Notes under the pieces: generated by a model
Database searches by the model: none
Seen by the model: the letters and a program-made list of their open reading frames with translations, nothing else
What the model was told of the DNA's origin: nothing
From: Cereibacter azotoformans
GTDB lineage: Bacteria > Pseudomonadota > Alphaproteobacteria > Rhodobacterales > Rhodobacteraceae
Assembly: GCA_017599285.1 (NCBI GenBank)
Contig: JAGFXX010000001.1
Coordinates: 2,356,001 to 2,420,000 of the forward strand
Direction of reading: 5' to 3'
DNA: 64,000 nt
Translations under genes and position numbers: made by a program
Shown: positions 47,852 to 56,857 of the stretch, piece after piece
How positions within the stretch are numbered: position 1 is the stretch's first letter
How the letters are laid out: every line of letters starts with the position of its first letter

Positions 47852-48179
47852 ACCGACCCAGCTTCTGCTGGAGCACGTGCTCGAGGACATGCGCCAGAAG
47901 GTGATCGCAGGCGATCTCGCGGGGCTTGCCGACCTCGAACGCGGGCTGGCCGACGCGATGGAGCGGCAGCCGCCCGCAACGGCCGAACAGGCGCAGCGCG
48001 TGCGGGCGCTGGCATCACGAAACCTCGGCTGCCTCGAGGCCGCTTCGCGCGGGGTGCGCGCGGCCCGCCGGCGACTCACGGAGATCCGGCAGGCGGCATC
48101 CGGCGTCGTCGTGGTCTATGACGATCAGGGGCGGCGCACCGAGAGACCGCCCGAGCCGCCGCCACGCCAGCGGCTCTGA
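47841..48179 (+). CDS. FlgN-like flagellar protein (tentative)
   Basis: Predicted 112-residue helical, charged protein with heptad-like runs (LEHVLEDMRQKVIAGDLAGL and RALASRNLGCLEAASRGV). Its first 11 bases overlap flgJ, and it sits within the flagellar cluster, so a hook-filament-junction export chaperone (FlgN) is the likely role. The sequence match is too weak to be certain; another coiled-coil export factor is possible. Confidence 0.55.
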   Translation: MRSEPTQLLLEHVLEDMRQKVIAGDLAGLADLERGLADAMERQPPATAEQAQRVRALASRNLGCLEAASRGVRAARRRLTEIRQAASGVVVVYDDQGRRTERPPEPPPRQRL

Positions 48180-48190
48180 CCTGTTCCCCC

Positions 48191-49501
48191 TTACCGTCCC
48201 AGACAGGCCGCGAGGCGCCGGAAGCTCGCCTCGATGCCGTCCGGCGCATCCTCGGCCAGAAAGCCATCCAGCGCGGGCCAAACCCGGATCGCCGCATCCA
48301 CCTGAGCATCCGAGCCCTTCGCGTAGAGACCGGCCTGAATCATCATCTCCGCCCGATCCCAGGCGCCGAGCAGGCGCCTCGCCTCGGCGATGAGGTCGTT
48401 TTCCGGGTCGGACGCGGCATCGGGCAGGCTGCGCGACACGGATCGGAGCAGGTCGATCGCCGGGAACCGGCCCCGCTCGGCAATCCGGCGATCCATCACC
48501 ACATGGCCATCGAGCACCCCGCGAAGGATGTCCGCCACCGGCTCTTCCATGTCCGAGCCCGCCACCAGCACCGAGAAGACAGCGGTGATATCGCCCGTTC
48601 CCTCGGCCCCCGGCCCCGCCCGCTCGGCGAGGGACATGATGGTGTGGGCCGTCGAGGGCGGAAAGCCTCGCATGCTCGCCTCTTCCCCGCCCGCCAGGGC
48701 AACCTCACGATGCGCTTCGGCGAAACGGGTGATCGAATCGGCCAGCAAAAGGACATGCAGCCCCTGATCGCGGAAATGCTCGGCCACGGCCATCGCGGCC
48801 CAGCCGCACCGTCGGCGCATGAGCGGCGACTGGTCCGAGGTGGCCGTGACGACCACCGAGCGCGCCATCCCCCTCGCTCCCAGCACGCGCTCCGTGAAGT
48901 CGCGCAACTCGCGGCCACGCTCGCCGATGAGGCCAATGACCACCACATCCGCGCCGACGCCCCGCGCAAATTTTGCCAGGAGCGAGGATTTTCCGACGCC
49001 CGAACCGGCAAAGAGGCCAATCCTCTGACCCTGCACGAGCGGCAGCATCGTATCAAAAACCGCAACTCCGGTGGGCAGGCGCGGCCCGAGGCTCCGGCGG
49101 CGGGCCGCCGGAGGCGCCGGCGCGCGCAGGGGCCGCGCGATGGGCCCCCTGAACAGAGGCCGCCCATCGAGCGGCCGGCCCAGCGGATCCACGATCCGTC
49201 CGATCCAGCTGTCGTCGGGCGCGATCTCGGCCGAGCCCACCAGTTCGACCTGATCGCCGATGCTCAGACCCTCGATCGCCGCGTCCGGCAGAATTGTCAC
49301 CTCCTGGTGTGACAGGCGCAGCACCTCCCCTCCGATCTCCCCGTTCGTCCCGTGGACGATCACCCGGTCGCCCAGACCGGCACCGCTGGTCAGACCGGTG
49401 GCCGCGATCGTCCCGCGCGCGATCTCCGTCACGCGTCCGTAGCGGCGGCTGATGGGAATCGCCCTGATCTCCGAGATGAGTCCTTCAAATTCGGCAGACA
49501 T
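48191..49501 (-). CDS. fliI: Flagellum-specific ATP synthase FliI
   Basis: Predicted 436-residue F1-beta-like export ATPase. Walker A is GLFAGSGVGKSSLL, the catalytic region GLIGERGRELRDF, and the P-loop partner LLADSITRFAEAHREVALA. The N-terminal 20 residues are hydrophilic, the segment that binds FliH. Divergent from flgB. No fliH gene lies next to it in this window. Confidence 0.95.
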   Translation of the reverse strand: MSAEFEGLISEIRAIPISRRYGRVTEIARGTIAATGLTSGAGLGDRVIVHGTNGEIGGEVLRLSHQEVTILPDAAIEGLSIGDQVELVGSAEIAPDDSWIGRIVDPLGRPLDGRPLFRGPIARPLRAPAPPAARRRSLGPRLPTGVAVFDTMLPLVQGQRIGLFAGSGVGKSSLLAKFARGVGADVVVIGLIGERGRELRDFTERVLGARGMARSVVVTATSDQSPLMRRRCGWAAMAVAEHFRDQGLHVLLLADSITRFAEAHREVALAGGEEASMRGFPPSTAHTIMSLAERAGPGAEGTGDITAVFSVLVAGSDMEEPVADILRGVLDGHVVMDRRIAERGRFPAIDLLRSVSRSLPDAASDPENDLIAEARRLLGAWDRAEMMIQAGLYAKGSDAQVDAAIRVWPALDGFLAEDAPDGIEASFRRLAACLGR

Positions 49502-49523
49502 CCGATCCCTCTTTGTTCGCGCC

Positions 49524-49538
49524 TTACCCTTTCTAAAG
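49524..49538 (+). promoter_or_regulatory. Possible CtrA-type half-site upstream of flgB
   Basis: TTACCCTTTCTAAAG in the 83-base fliI-flgB divergent region. A related TAACCCTTTACC occurs (minus strand) upstream of the lytic transglycosylase at 62064-62082. Only one half-site is convincing. Confidence 0.3.
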
Positions 49539-49584
49539 GAATCGACCTTAAGCCTTGATGAAACCAGTCGAGGGAGAAGCCCCG

Positions 49585-49968
49585 ATGTTCGAAAAGCTCG
49601 AACTCGTCAGAATGGCGCAGGCCATGGCCAGACACGCCGGTGCACGGACGGATGTGATCGCACGGAACGTCGCCAACTCGGATACGCCCGGATACCGCGC
49701 CCGCGATCTTCCGGATTTCGAAAGCTACGCCGAGGGCAAGACGGGGCTGCGCGGCACGCGGGCCGGCCATCTGCGATCGGCAGCGGCGGTCGCGGCAGAG
49801 CCCGTGCCGGTCGGGATCATGGGCACAGCCTCGCCCAACGGAAACTCGGTGTCGCTCGAGGAAGAGATGGTCAAGGCCGTGTCGGCCCGGCAGCAGCACG
49901 AGATGGCGCTCTCGATCTACCAGAGCAGCTCGCGCCTGATCCGCACCAGCCTCGGCCGGAGTTCCTGA
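49585..49968 (+). CDS. flgB: Flagellar proximal rod protein FlgB
   Basis: Predicted 127-residue rod subunit. RNVANSDTPGYRARDLPDF is the rod/hook N-terminal motif, and the C-terminal QHEMALSIYQSSSRLIRTSL the matching helix. ATG at 49585 has GGGAGAA seven bases before; an ATG 27 bases upstream is less well served. First gene of the flgB-flgC-fliE-fliQ-flgF-flgG-flgA-flgH-fliL operon. Confidence 0.93.
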   Translation: MFEKLELVRMAQAMARHAGARTDVIARNVANSDTPGYRARDLPDFESYAEGKTGLRGTRAGHLRSAAAVAAEPVPVGIMGTASPNGNSVSLEEEMVKAVSARQQHEMALSIYQSSSRLIRTSLGRSS

Positions 49969-49970
49969 AC

Positions 49971-50351
49971 ATGACCGACCTCAGCCAGTCGCTCTCGCTT
50001 TCGGCCTCCGGCATGCGGTCACAGGCCCTCCGCCTGCGCCACGTGTCCGAGAACATCGCGAACGTCGATACGCCCGGATTTCACCGCAAGACCGTCAGCT
50101 TCCAGTCCGAGCCGGACAGCGGTCTCGTCTCGACCGGCCCGGTCCGCCTGGACCAGAGCAGCCTGCAGAAGATGTATGACCCTGGCCATCCGATGGCCGA
50201 TGACACCGGATACTACGACGGGTCCAACGTCGATCTGGTGGTGGAAATCGCTGACGCGCGCGAAGCGCAGCGCAGCTACGAGGCGAATCTTCGGATGTTC
50301 GATCAGGCGCGGCAGATGACGCAGAGCCTGTTCGACCTCCTGCGTCGATAG
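49971..50351 (+). CDS. flgC: Flagellar proximal rod protein FlgC
   Basis: Predicted 126-residue rod subunit. SENIANVDTPGFHRKTVSF is the conserved N-terminal rod motif, and YDGSNVDLVVEIADAREAQR the FlgC-type C-terminal half. Two bases after flgB, in the same operon. Confidence 0.93.
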   Translation: MTDLSQSLSLSASGMRSQALRLRHVSENIANVDTPGFHRKTVSFQSEPDSGLVSTGPVRLDQSSLQKMYDPGHPMADDTGYYDGSNVDLVVEIADAREAQRSYEANLRMFDQARQMTQSLFDLLRR

Positions 50352-50364
50352 AAAGGACTCCAGA

Positions 50365-50655
50365 ATGGACATCAGCACCTCGGTCGCGGCACAGACCTAC
50401 GCAAGGGCCAGACTCGCGACGGCGCCGGAGGCGCCCTCGATCGGCGTGGCGGCGGCGCTCAACCGTGCCGCCGAGAGCTTCACCGAGACCCTCGCCCACG
50501 GCGAGGAGACGGCGCGGGCGGCCATGACCGGAAAGGCCGATCCCCATGCCCTGGTCGAAGCACTGGCGGCCTCGCAGACGGCGGTCGAAACGGCCGTCAC
50601 CCTGCGGGACAAGGTCGTCGAGGCCTATCAGGAGATCCTGAGGATGCCGGTCTGA
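50365..50655 (+). CDS. fliE: Flagellar MS-ring/rod adaptor FliE
   Basis: Predicted 96-residue protein joining the MS-ring to the rod. FTETLAHGEETARAAMTGKA and ALAASQTAVETAVTLRDKVVEAYQEILR-like C-terminal helix (positions about 65-95) match FliE. Thirteen bases after flgC; its stop overlaps the fliQ start as TGATG. Confidence 0.9.
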   Translation: MDISTSVAAQTYARARLATAPEAPSIGVAAALNRAAESFTETLAHGEETARAAMTGKADPHALVEALAASQTAVETAVTLRDKVVEAYQEILRMPV

Positions 50656-50921
50656 TGTCCGAGGCCGCGCTTTACGACGCGCTCCGTCAGGGTCTTTGGG
50701 TCGCGGTGCTCATCTCGGCGCCGCTGCTCACCGTGGCGCTCGTGGTCGGGGTGGGGATCGGCATCCTGCAGGCCCTGACCTCGGTGCAGGAGATGACGCT
50801 GACCTTCGTGCCGAAGGTGGGCGCCATGCTCCTCGTCTTCTGGGTCTCGATGAGCTTCATGACCACGAGCCTCGTCGCCTTCTTCGTCGAGGGGATCATC
50901 CCGCGGATCGAGGGAGGCTGA
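50655..50921 (+). CDS. fliQ: Flagellar export gate protein FliQ
   Basis: Predicted 88-residue export-gate subunit with two hydrophobic helices: one around VAVLISAPLLTVALVVGVGI and one around MLLVFWVSMSFMTTSLV. The linking ALTSVQEMTLTFVPK is the FliQ/SctS signature. TGATG overlap with fliE. fliP is not in the window. Confidence 0.93.
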   Translation: MSEAALYDALRQGLWVAVLISAPLLTVALVVGVGIGILQALTSVQEMTLTFVPKVGAMLLVFWVSMSFMTTSLVAFFVEGIIPRIEGG

Positions 50922-50922
50922 G

Positions 50923-51642
50923 ATGGACGCTGCAGGCTACACCACCCTCACGCGCCAGTCCGGGCTCATGCGCGAGATGCAGAGCATCGCCAACAACATC
51001 GCCAACCTCTCAACGACAGGGTTCCGGCGCGAGGGCGTGGTCTTCACCGAACATGTGAAACGGCTGGACGGCGAGGCCTCCCTCTCGATGGCCAGTGCCA
51101 GCGCACGGCACGTCGATCTTTCTCAGGGCGGCCTCACCCATACGGGCGCCACCTTCGATTTCGCCATCATGGGAGACGGGTTCTTCCTGATCGAGACGCC
51201 GCAGGGCGAGCACCTCACCCGCGCCGGAAGCTTCACGCCCGACGCGGAGGGCGAACTGGTGGACATGGACGGCAACCGGCTGCTCGATGAAGGTGGCGCG
51301 CCGGTCTTCATCCCGCCCGATGCCCGGGACGTGGTTCTTGCCAGCGATGGCACGCTCTCGTCCGGGGGCCAGCCGATCGGCCGGATCGGGCTCTGGCAAC
51401 CGACCGAGCCTCTCGACCTTCGGCACGAGGGCGGCACGCGCTTCTCGGCCGAAGCGGGGGTGGAGCCCGCGGCCGGCGCTTCGCTCATCCAGGGCTCGCT
51501 CGAGGAGTCGAACGTCACCCCGATCTCAGAGATCTCGCGGATGATCGAGGTGCAGCGCGCCTACGAACTGGGCCAGGGCTTCCTCGACCGCGAGGACGAC
51601 CGGATCCGCAACACCGTCAGAATCCTCGGAGACAGCCGATGA
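50923..51642 (+). CDS. flgF: Flagellar proximal rod protein FlgF
   Basis: Predicted 239-residue rod subunit. IANNIANLSTTGFRREGVVF is the N-terminal rod motif; the mid-protein GDGFFLIETPQGEHLTRAGS and the C-terminal ISRMIEVQRAYELGQ complete the FlgE/F/G pattern. Its stop overlaps flgG (ATGA). Confidence 0.93.
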   Translation: MDAAGYTTLTRQSGLMREMQSIANNIANLSTTGFRREGVVFTEHVKRLDGEASLSMASASARHVDLSQGGLTHTGATFDFAIMGDGFFLIETPQGEHLTRAGSFTPDAEGELVDMDGNRLLDEGGAPVFIPPDARDVVLASDGTLSSGGQPIGRIGLWQPTEPLDLRHEGGTRFSAEAGVEPAAGASLIQGSLEESNVTPISEISRMIEVQRAYELGQGFLDREDDRIRNTVRILGDSR

Positions 51643-52424
51643 AGGCGCTTCAGATCGCAGCCACCGGGATGAGCGCGCAGCAGACGCGCGTCGATGTCAT
51701 CTCGAACAACCTCGCGAACATGTCCACGACCGGCTACAATCCCCGCCGCGCGGACTTCGCCGACCTCCATTACCAGCAGATGGTCCGCCCCGGCACCGTC
51801 AGCGCCGAAGACGGGCGGATGCTGCCCACCGGCGTGCAGCTCGGGATGGGCGTGCGCCCGTCGGCGGTGTCCGTCGTGCTTTCGCAAGGCGCCCTCGCCC
51901 AGACCCGCGGCGACCTCGATCTGGCGATCGACGGGCGCGGCTACATCGAGGTCACGCTCCCCTCCGGCCAGTCCGCCTACACCCGCGACGGGTCTCTCAA
52001 GCGCAGCGGAGAGGGCCTTGTCGTCACCTCCGACGGCCATGAGGTCGCCCCCGGCATCACCATCCCCGAGGATGCCGCGAGCGTTGCGATCAACGGCTCG
52101 GGAGAGGTATGGGCCTACTTCAGCGGTCAGGTCCAGCCGCAGCTGATGGGGCAGATCACGCTCAGCGGTTTTGCCAACGAGAAGGGGCTGGAAGCCATCG
52201 GCTCGAACCTCTTTGTGGAGACGGCCGCCTCCGGCGCCCCGATCGCGGGCACCCCCGGAGAGGACGGCTTTGGCACATTGCGGCAAGGCTATCTCGAGGA
52301 AAGCTCGGTGGATTCCGTGCAGGAGATCACCGAGCTCATCAAGGCGCAGCGCGGATACGAACTCAACGCCAAGGTCATCACGGCGGCCGATCAGATGCTC
52401 GCGGCAACGGCGCAGGTGAAATGA
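51639..52424 (+). CDS. flgG: Flagellar distal rod protein FlgG
   Basis: Predicted 261-residue distal rod subunit, the usual length for FlgG. MKALQIAATGMSAQQTRVDV and NLANMSTTGYNPRRADF at the N-terminus and LIKAQRGYELNAKVITAADQ at the C-terminus are diagnostic. ATGA-coupled both to flgF and flgA. Confidence 0.95.
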   Translation: MKALQIAATGMSAQQTRVDVISNNLANMSTTGYNPRRADFADLHYQQMVRPGTVSAEDGRMLPTGVQLGMGVRPSAVSVVLSQGALAQTRGDLDLAIDGRGYIEVTLPSGQSAYTRDGSLKRSGEGLVVTSDGHEVAPGITIPEDAASVAINGSGEVWAYFSGQVQPQLMGQITLSGFANEKGLEAIGSNLFVETAASGAPIAGTPGEDGFGTLRQGYLEESSVDSVQEITELIKAQRGYELNAKVITAADQMLAATAQVK

Positions 52425-52843
52425 TGCGCTGGGTCCTGCTGCTCCTCTGTCTCGCCTCACCCGCGCCGGCCGACACGGTTGTTGCCACCCGCACCATCCG
52501 CGCACTGGAGGTGCTGGGGCCCGGAGATCTCGCTCTCCGGCCCGAGACCCTGCCCGGAACGCTGACGGAACCTGCCCAGGCCATCGGGCTCGAGGCGAGG
52601 GTCACACTCTACGCGGGTCGCCCCGTCGGGATCGGCGACGTCGGTCCGCCCGGGATCGTCAACCGCAACCAGATCGTGCCGCTGGCTTACAGCCTCGGCG
52701 CTCTCGAAATCCGCGCCGAGGGCAGGGCGCTTGCTCGCGGAGGCGTGGGCGACGTGATCCGCGTCATGAACCTCTCCTCCCGCTCCACCGTGTCCGGCCG
52801 CATCGCCGATGACGGCTCGGTGCATGTCGGCCCCGGCTCCTGA
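52421..52843 (+). CDS. flgA: Flagellar P-ring chaperone FlgA
   Basis: Predicted 140-residue periplasmic protein with a short signal peptide (WVLLLLCLASPAPADT). The SAF-like core shows RAGRPV-type element as YAGRPVGIGDVGPPGIVNRN, then EGRALARGGVGDVIRVMNLS. It helps FlgI form the P ring; flgI itself is not in the window. Shorter than enteric FlgA, as usual in alphaproteobacteria. Overlaps flgG. Confidence 0.87.
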   Translation: MMRWVLLLLCLASPAPADTVVATRTIRALEVLGPGDLALRPETLPGTLTEPAQAIGLEARVTLYAGRPVGIGDVGPPGIVNRNQIVPLAYSLGALEIRAEGRALARGGVGDVIRVMNLSSRSTVSGRIADDGSVHVGPGS

Positions 52844-52853
52844 AGGGACAATC

Positions 52854-53573
52854 ATGCGACACCTGCTCCTGCTCCTCCTCGCCCTGCCCTCCTGCGGACG
52901 ACTTGCCGAAGTGGGCAAGGCGCCCTCCTTCAGCCCGGCGGATGAGACCTTCCAGTATCACGCGATGTATGCCCTGCCGATCCCGGAGAACCTCGGGAAT
53001 CCGGGGCCTACGGCGGGTTCGTCGCTCTGGGCGGGGGATCGCGCCTCGCTGCTCGGGGACCGCAGGGCCAGTCGCCGCGGAGACATCCTGACCGTCGCCA
53101 TCGAGATCGACGACCGGGCCGAGATCTCCAACTCCACCGGCCGCAGCCGCTCGGGAGGCGAGAGCCTGGGCCTGCCGTCCTTCTTCGGCATCCCCCAGCG
53201 GATCGACCGGCATCTCCCGGACGGGGCGTCGATGGAGGATGCGGTCTCGACGAGTTCCTCCTCCAGCTACTCGGGCGACGGCTCGGTGCGCCGGAAGGAG
53301 AAGCTGACACTGCGGGTCGCGGCAACCGTCGTCGAAGAACTGCCGAACGGGGTGCTCCGCATTCAGGGCCAGCAGGAGGTGCGCGTGAACTACGAGCTGC
53401 GCGAGCTGGTCGTCACGGGCTATGTCCGGCCGGGCGATATCTCGCGCCAGAACGAGATCACCTACGACAAGATCGCCGAAGCCCGCATATCCTACGGCGG
53501 GCGCGGGCAGATCACCGATGTCCAGCAACCGCGTTACGGCCAGCAGGTGGCCGATATCATTCTGCCGTTCTGA
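52854..53573 (+). CDS. flgH: Flagellar L-ring lipoprotein FlgH
   Basis: Predicted 239-residue outer-membrane L-ring protein. A lipobox LALPSCGR gives acylation at the first Cys. The core has SLWAGDRASLLGDRRASRRG and the C-terminal GYVRPGDISRQNEITYDKIA, both characteristic of FlgH. In operon after flgA. Confidence 0.93.
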   Translation: MRHLLLLLLALPSCGRLAEVGKAPSFSPADETFQYHAMYALPIPENLGNPGPTAGSSLWAGDRASLLGDRRASRRGDILTVAIEIDDRAEISNSTGRSRSGGESLGLPSFFGIPQRIDRHLPDGASMEDAVSTSSSSSYSGDGSVRRKEKLTLRVAATVVEELPNGVLRIQGQQEVRVNYELRELVVTGYVRPGDISRQNEITYDKIAEARISYGGRGQITDVQQPRYGQQVADIILPF

Positions 53574-53574
53574 C

Positions 53575-54075
53575 ATGATGCGTCTTGTCCTGCCCCTTCT
53601 TCTGGCAGTTCTGGGGCTCGCTGCCGGCATCGGCGGCGGGATCCTGCTCCGCCCCGGCACATCCCCGTCCCCGTCCGACGAGGCCGAGGCGGTTCATCCG
53701 GGAAAGGATGACGCCCGGCCAGCCGCACCCCGTTCCGTCGATCCCGCCGAACAGCCGGACTACGTCAAGCTGAACAACCAGTTCATCGTGCCGATCGTGG
53801 AGAAGGAGCGCGTAGCCTCCATGGTGATCCTGTCGCTCAGCCTCGAGGTAGCGCAAGGGGCCGGCCAGGACGTCTATGCGGTCGAGCCAAAGTTGCGCGA
53901 CGGCATGTTGGGCGTTCTGTTCAACCACGCGAACACTGGTGGGTTTCGCGGTTCGTTCACCGAAGCTGCGAAGCTCGTGTCCTTGCGACGCGCGCTGCTG
54001 GAAGTGGCGGTATCCGTGCTGGGTCCGAAGGTCACGGACGTACTCATCACGGACATCATGCGTCAGGATGGATGA
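53575..54075 (+). CDS. fliL: Flagellar basal-body protein FliL
   Basis: Predicted 166-residue inner-membrane protein with one N-terminal helix (LPLLLAVLGLAAGIGGGILL) and a periplasmic SPFH-like domain: DYVKLNNQFIVPIVEKERV and the C-terminal GPKVTDVLITDIMRQDG. It stabilises the stator ring. The ORF is intact, even though mobile-element debris starts within 80-230 bases after its stop. Last intact gene of the plus-strand operon. Confidence 0.9.
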   Translation: MMRLVLPLLLAVLGLAAGIGGGILLRPGTSPSPSDEAEAVHPGKDDARPAAPRSVDPAEQPDYVKLNNQFIVPIVEKERVASMVILSLSLEVAQGAGQDVYAVEPKLRDGMLGVLFNHANTGGFRGSFTEAAKLVSLRRALLEVAVSVLGPKVTDVLITDIMRQDG

Positions 54076-54349
54076 CATACCCCGAGGTCTGGAACCAGAG
54101 CATCCAATCTTCCGCGTATCAGTGATCTGGACCGCGCTTCCTGAATTAAGCGAGGAATCGCGCTGGTCGAGCCGCTTGAGAAGCAGGCCGACGGCACCCT
54201 TGCGCGCGAGGTTCTGGTCTTTGCGTCCGAGTGTATCGAGTCCGGCCTGAACAACCGCGAAGTGGTTTATCTGTAAGTGATAACCTGAGGTTTCAGTCGC
54301 CATGGCCTGCAGAATTTTCACAGAATTAGGCCCAGAACCGTGCAGTTTC
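54076..54349. other. Region between fliL and the IS cluster
   Basis: 274 bases with no intact gene. The plus strand has an open stretch at 54145-54276 (see separate entry). Near 54310 a run GAATTTTCACAGAATTAGG may be the left end of the IS5-like element that is interrupted at 54350. Confidence 0.45.
54145..54276 (+). pseudogene. C-terminal remnant of an unidentified protein
   Basis: A 43-codon open frame after a TGA, without a good start, reads RGIALVEPLEKQADGTLA then REVLVFASECIESGLN and ends NREVVYL-stop. Its GC-rich third positions look coding. No family was recognised. It could be the tail of the gene that once followed fliL, or part of a mobile element. Confidence 0.35.
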
Positions 54350-56010
54350 GGCCGAGGCTGTGTGGAAACCCCTACCTGTGGTAGACTTTCTGAGGTCGGA
54401 GGGGTTCGGGATGGCAGGTTTCATCGAGGGCGCCGAGCGCAGCCAGACGGTGCTGTTTCCGGATCGGCTTGAGGATTGGATCAGCGAGGATGCCCTTGTG
54501 CGCGTCGTCGATCTCTTCGTTGACGAACTGGATCTGGCGGAACTCGGCTTCGTCCGATCGGCTGCGGCACGCACGGGTCGGCCGGGGTATCACCCGGCCG
54601 TGCTGCTCAAGCTGTTCATCTACGGGTACCTGAACCGCATCCCGTCGAGCCGCCGACTGGAGCGGGAGGCCGGCCGCAACGTCGAGGTGATGTGGCTGAC
54701 CGGCAAGCTGGTGCCCGACCACAAGACCATCGCCGACTTCCGGCGCGACAATGCAGCTGCCATCCGCAAGACCTGCGCGCAGTTCGTCGAACTCTGCCGC
54801 CGGATCGGCGTGCTGAAGGGCGACTGCGTCGCCATCGACGGAAGCAAGTTCAAGGCGGTCAACAACCGCGACAGGAACTTCACCAAGGGCAAGATCGCCA
54901 GCCGGCTGACCCATCTCGAAGCGGATGTCGCGCGCTGCATCAATGAGATGGTCCGGATCGACCGGCAGGAGGAGGGAGAGGCGCGGGCGGAGAAGGTTGC
55001 CCATCTCGCCCGCCGCTACGGCCGCATCCGGCGGGAAATCGAGCGGCTGAAGGCGATGGACAAGGCCTTGGCCGACGCACCGGACGGGCAGATCTCGCTG
55101 ACTGATCCTGATGCCCGTGCGATGGCGACCAGTGCCAGGAACAGCGGCCTGGTCGGATACAACGCGCAGTGCGCGGTCGATGCCGAAACGCACATCATCG
55201 TCACCCATGATGTCACCAACCACGGCTTCGACCGCGACCAGCTGAGCCCGATGGCGACGGCGGCCAGGGAGGCTCTTGGTCACGACGACCTGCACGCAAT
55301 CGCCGACAAGGGCTATTTCAGCGGCACCGAGATCCTCGCCTGCCATGAGGCCGGCATCACCACGACCGTGCCGCGGCCCATGACCTCCGGCAACGAGGCC
55401 AAGGGCATGTTCGTGAAGACGGACTTTCTCTACGACCCGGCGCGCGACATCTACACCTGCCCGGCTGGCAACGGGTTGACCTACCGCGGCACCCGCGAGG
55501 AAGGCGGCCTGCAGGTCCGCCGATACTGGATCAACGACTGCCAGACCTGTCCCATCCAGCGCCGCTGCACGAGCGGCACGGAGCGGCGGATCACCCGTTG
55601 GGAGCACGAGCACCTGATCGACGCGATGCGGGAACGCCTCGCCCGCGATCCCCGACCCGATGACGCTCCGGCGCCGCACGGTCGAGCATGTCTTCGGCAC
55701 CCTCAAGGCCAGGATGGGCACGACCCATTTCCTGACGCGGCGTCTGAAGAACGTCCGGACGGAGATGGCGCTGAACGTGCTGGCCTACAACATGAAGCGG
55801 ATGATCTCGTTGATCGGTGCCCGGCGCCTGATGGAGGCGATTCCCGGCTGATCGGCGGAAACGAGCGCCGCTATTTGCAACGAGGAGCCCCACGCGGCTC
55901 CTGCCGCCGCCGAACCATCCCCCAGATCCGCTTGCCGGAAATCCCACCCTACAGGGCGCAGGGCCGTTCCTAACGAACGTCAGGCCGGGAGTTTCCACAC
56001 AGCCTCGGCC
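54350..56010 (+). mobile_element. IS1182-like insertion sequence
   Basis: Bounded by perfect 20-bp inverted repeats: GGCCGAGGCTGTGTGGAAAC at 54350-54369 and its complement at 55991-56010. The outer four bases GGCC on both sides may be a palindromic target duplication, making the element 54354-56006. It carries a frameshifted transposase. Closing the gap fuses left flank GCAGTTTC-GGCC to CGTCGCATGAAGCATC, the start of an IS5-like transposase, so it landed inside that element. Confidence 0.8.
54411..55851 (+). pseudogene. IS1182-family transposase, frameshifted
   Basis: Starts MAGFIEGAERSQTVLFPDRL with GGAGG upstream and runs through the DDE core (VAIDGSKFKAVNNRD, AIADKGYFSGTE) and a Cys cluster (CQTCPIQRRC). 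Near 55650, after ERLARDP, the frame is lost in a C-run; the C-terminus (MTLRRRTVEHVFGTLKARMG, with the last catalytic Glu in the VEHVFG motif) continues in another frame to 55851. A single-base indel explains it. Either the element is dead or this is a sequencing or slippage event. Confidence 0.8.
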
Positions 56011-56016
56011 CGTCGC

Positions 56017-56272
56017 ATGAAGCATCGCCCCTGCCCGCCTGAGCAGAACGACCTCTTCCGGCCGCGTCTCGTCGACATGATCGACATGCGTCACGAGCTG
56101 GTCACGTTGGCGGGGCTGATCGACTGGGAGTTCTTCGATCGGGAATGGGCGGGGTTCTTCCCCTCCATCACCGGGCGTCCGGCGACCTCGCCGCGGCTCG
56201 TGGCGGGGCTGCTCTACCTCAAGCACCCCTTCCGGCTTTCGGACGAAGCCGTCGTCGCGCGGTGGGTGGAGA
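56017..56272 (+). pseudogene. IS5-family transposase, N-terminal fragment
   Basis: About 85 codons beginning MKHRPCPPEQNDLFRPRL and including ATSPRLVAGLLYLKHPFRLS, the N-terminal domain of an IS5-type transposase. It breaks off at VVARWVE, where another element starts at 56273. No matching C-terminal part was found. Together with the possible left end near 54310 it frames the IS1182-like insertion. Confidence 0.75.
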
Positions 56273-56857
56273 GGCGTTGTTGCAGAACTCAGGCCTGGGG
56301 CGTGACCGCCCCTTACCCACGGATGCTCATGCCACGCGGGCGATCTCGGCGGTGCCGAGGGCGTTGAAGTGGTTGATGAGGGCGATGCGGATGTGGATTT
56401 CGGCTGCCAGGCGGTCGGGGTCTCTCGCGGCGATGCGCTCGCCGAAGGACTTAAGGCAGCGCATCCTGGCCTCGGCGCGGCTGCGGACGTGGTAATTCCG
56501 TCCACCGTTTCCACAACGCCCGGCCGTAGTAACGCGTGGCGCGCAGGATTTCGTTGCGGGCTCGAGCCGCGGGGCAATTCTCAGCGGCAACTTGAACAAC
56601 ACCTTAATCGACAAGCAGAACGGGATCGCCGCATCTGAGAAGACCGGCGGGCGCCCCGGACGGCCCTCATGCGGCGCGTGCCAAGCCATCTCCTTGTCCA
56701 GCCAGATCAGCAACGACCCGCGCCTGCGGAGCGCAGCGTTGTAGGTGGACCAGTTCGTCGTGCGGTAACGCGCGGGCTTGGGCTTGCTCATCCCATCCGT
56801 CTGACCGCATGAATTCGTGATGTGCATCCTTCACGCTCAGTGTTCTGCAACAACGCC
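56273..56857 (-). mobile_element. Internally deleted IS5-like element
   Basis: Flanked by 16-bp perfect inverted repeats, GGCGTTGTTGCAGAAC at 56273-56288 and its complement at 56842-56857. At 585 bases it is too short for a complete IS of this type: both ends of the transposase remain but the middle is gone, so it is a non-autonomous relic that could be moved only in trans. Confidence 0.75.
56327..56791 (-). pseudogene. IS5-family transposase with central deletion and frameshift
   Basis: Begins MSKPKPARYRTTNWSTYNAA with PHEGRPGRPPVFSDAAIPFC, and ends ERIAARDPDRLAAEIHIRIA...ALGTAEIARVA, the ends of a typical IS5-group DDE transposase. After FKLPLR the catalytic core is missing, and the rejoined part (reading RNEILRATRYYGRA in another frame) carries an extra base before YHVRSRAEAR. 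Not functional. Confidence 0.75.
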
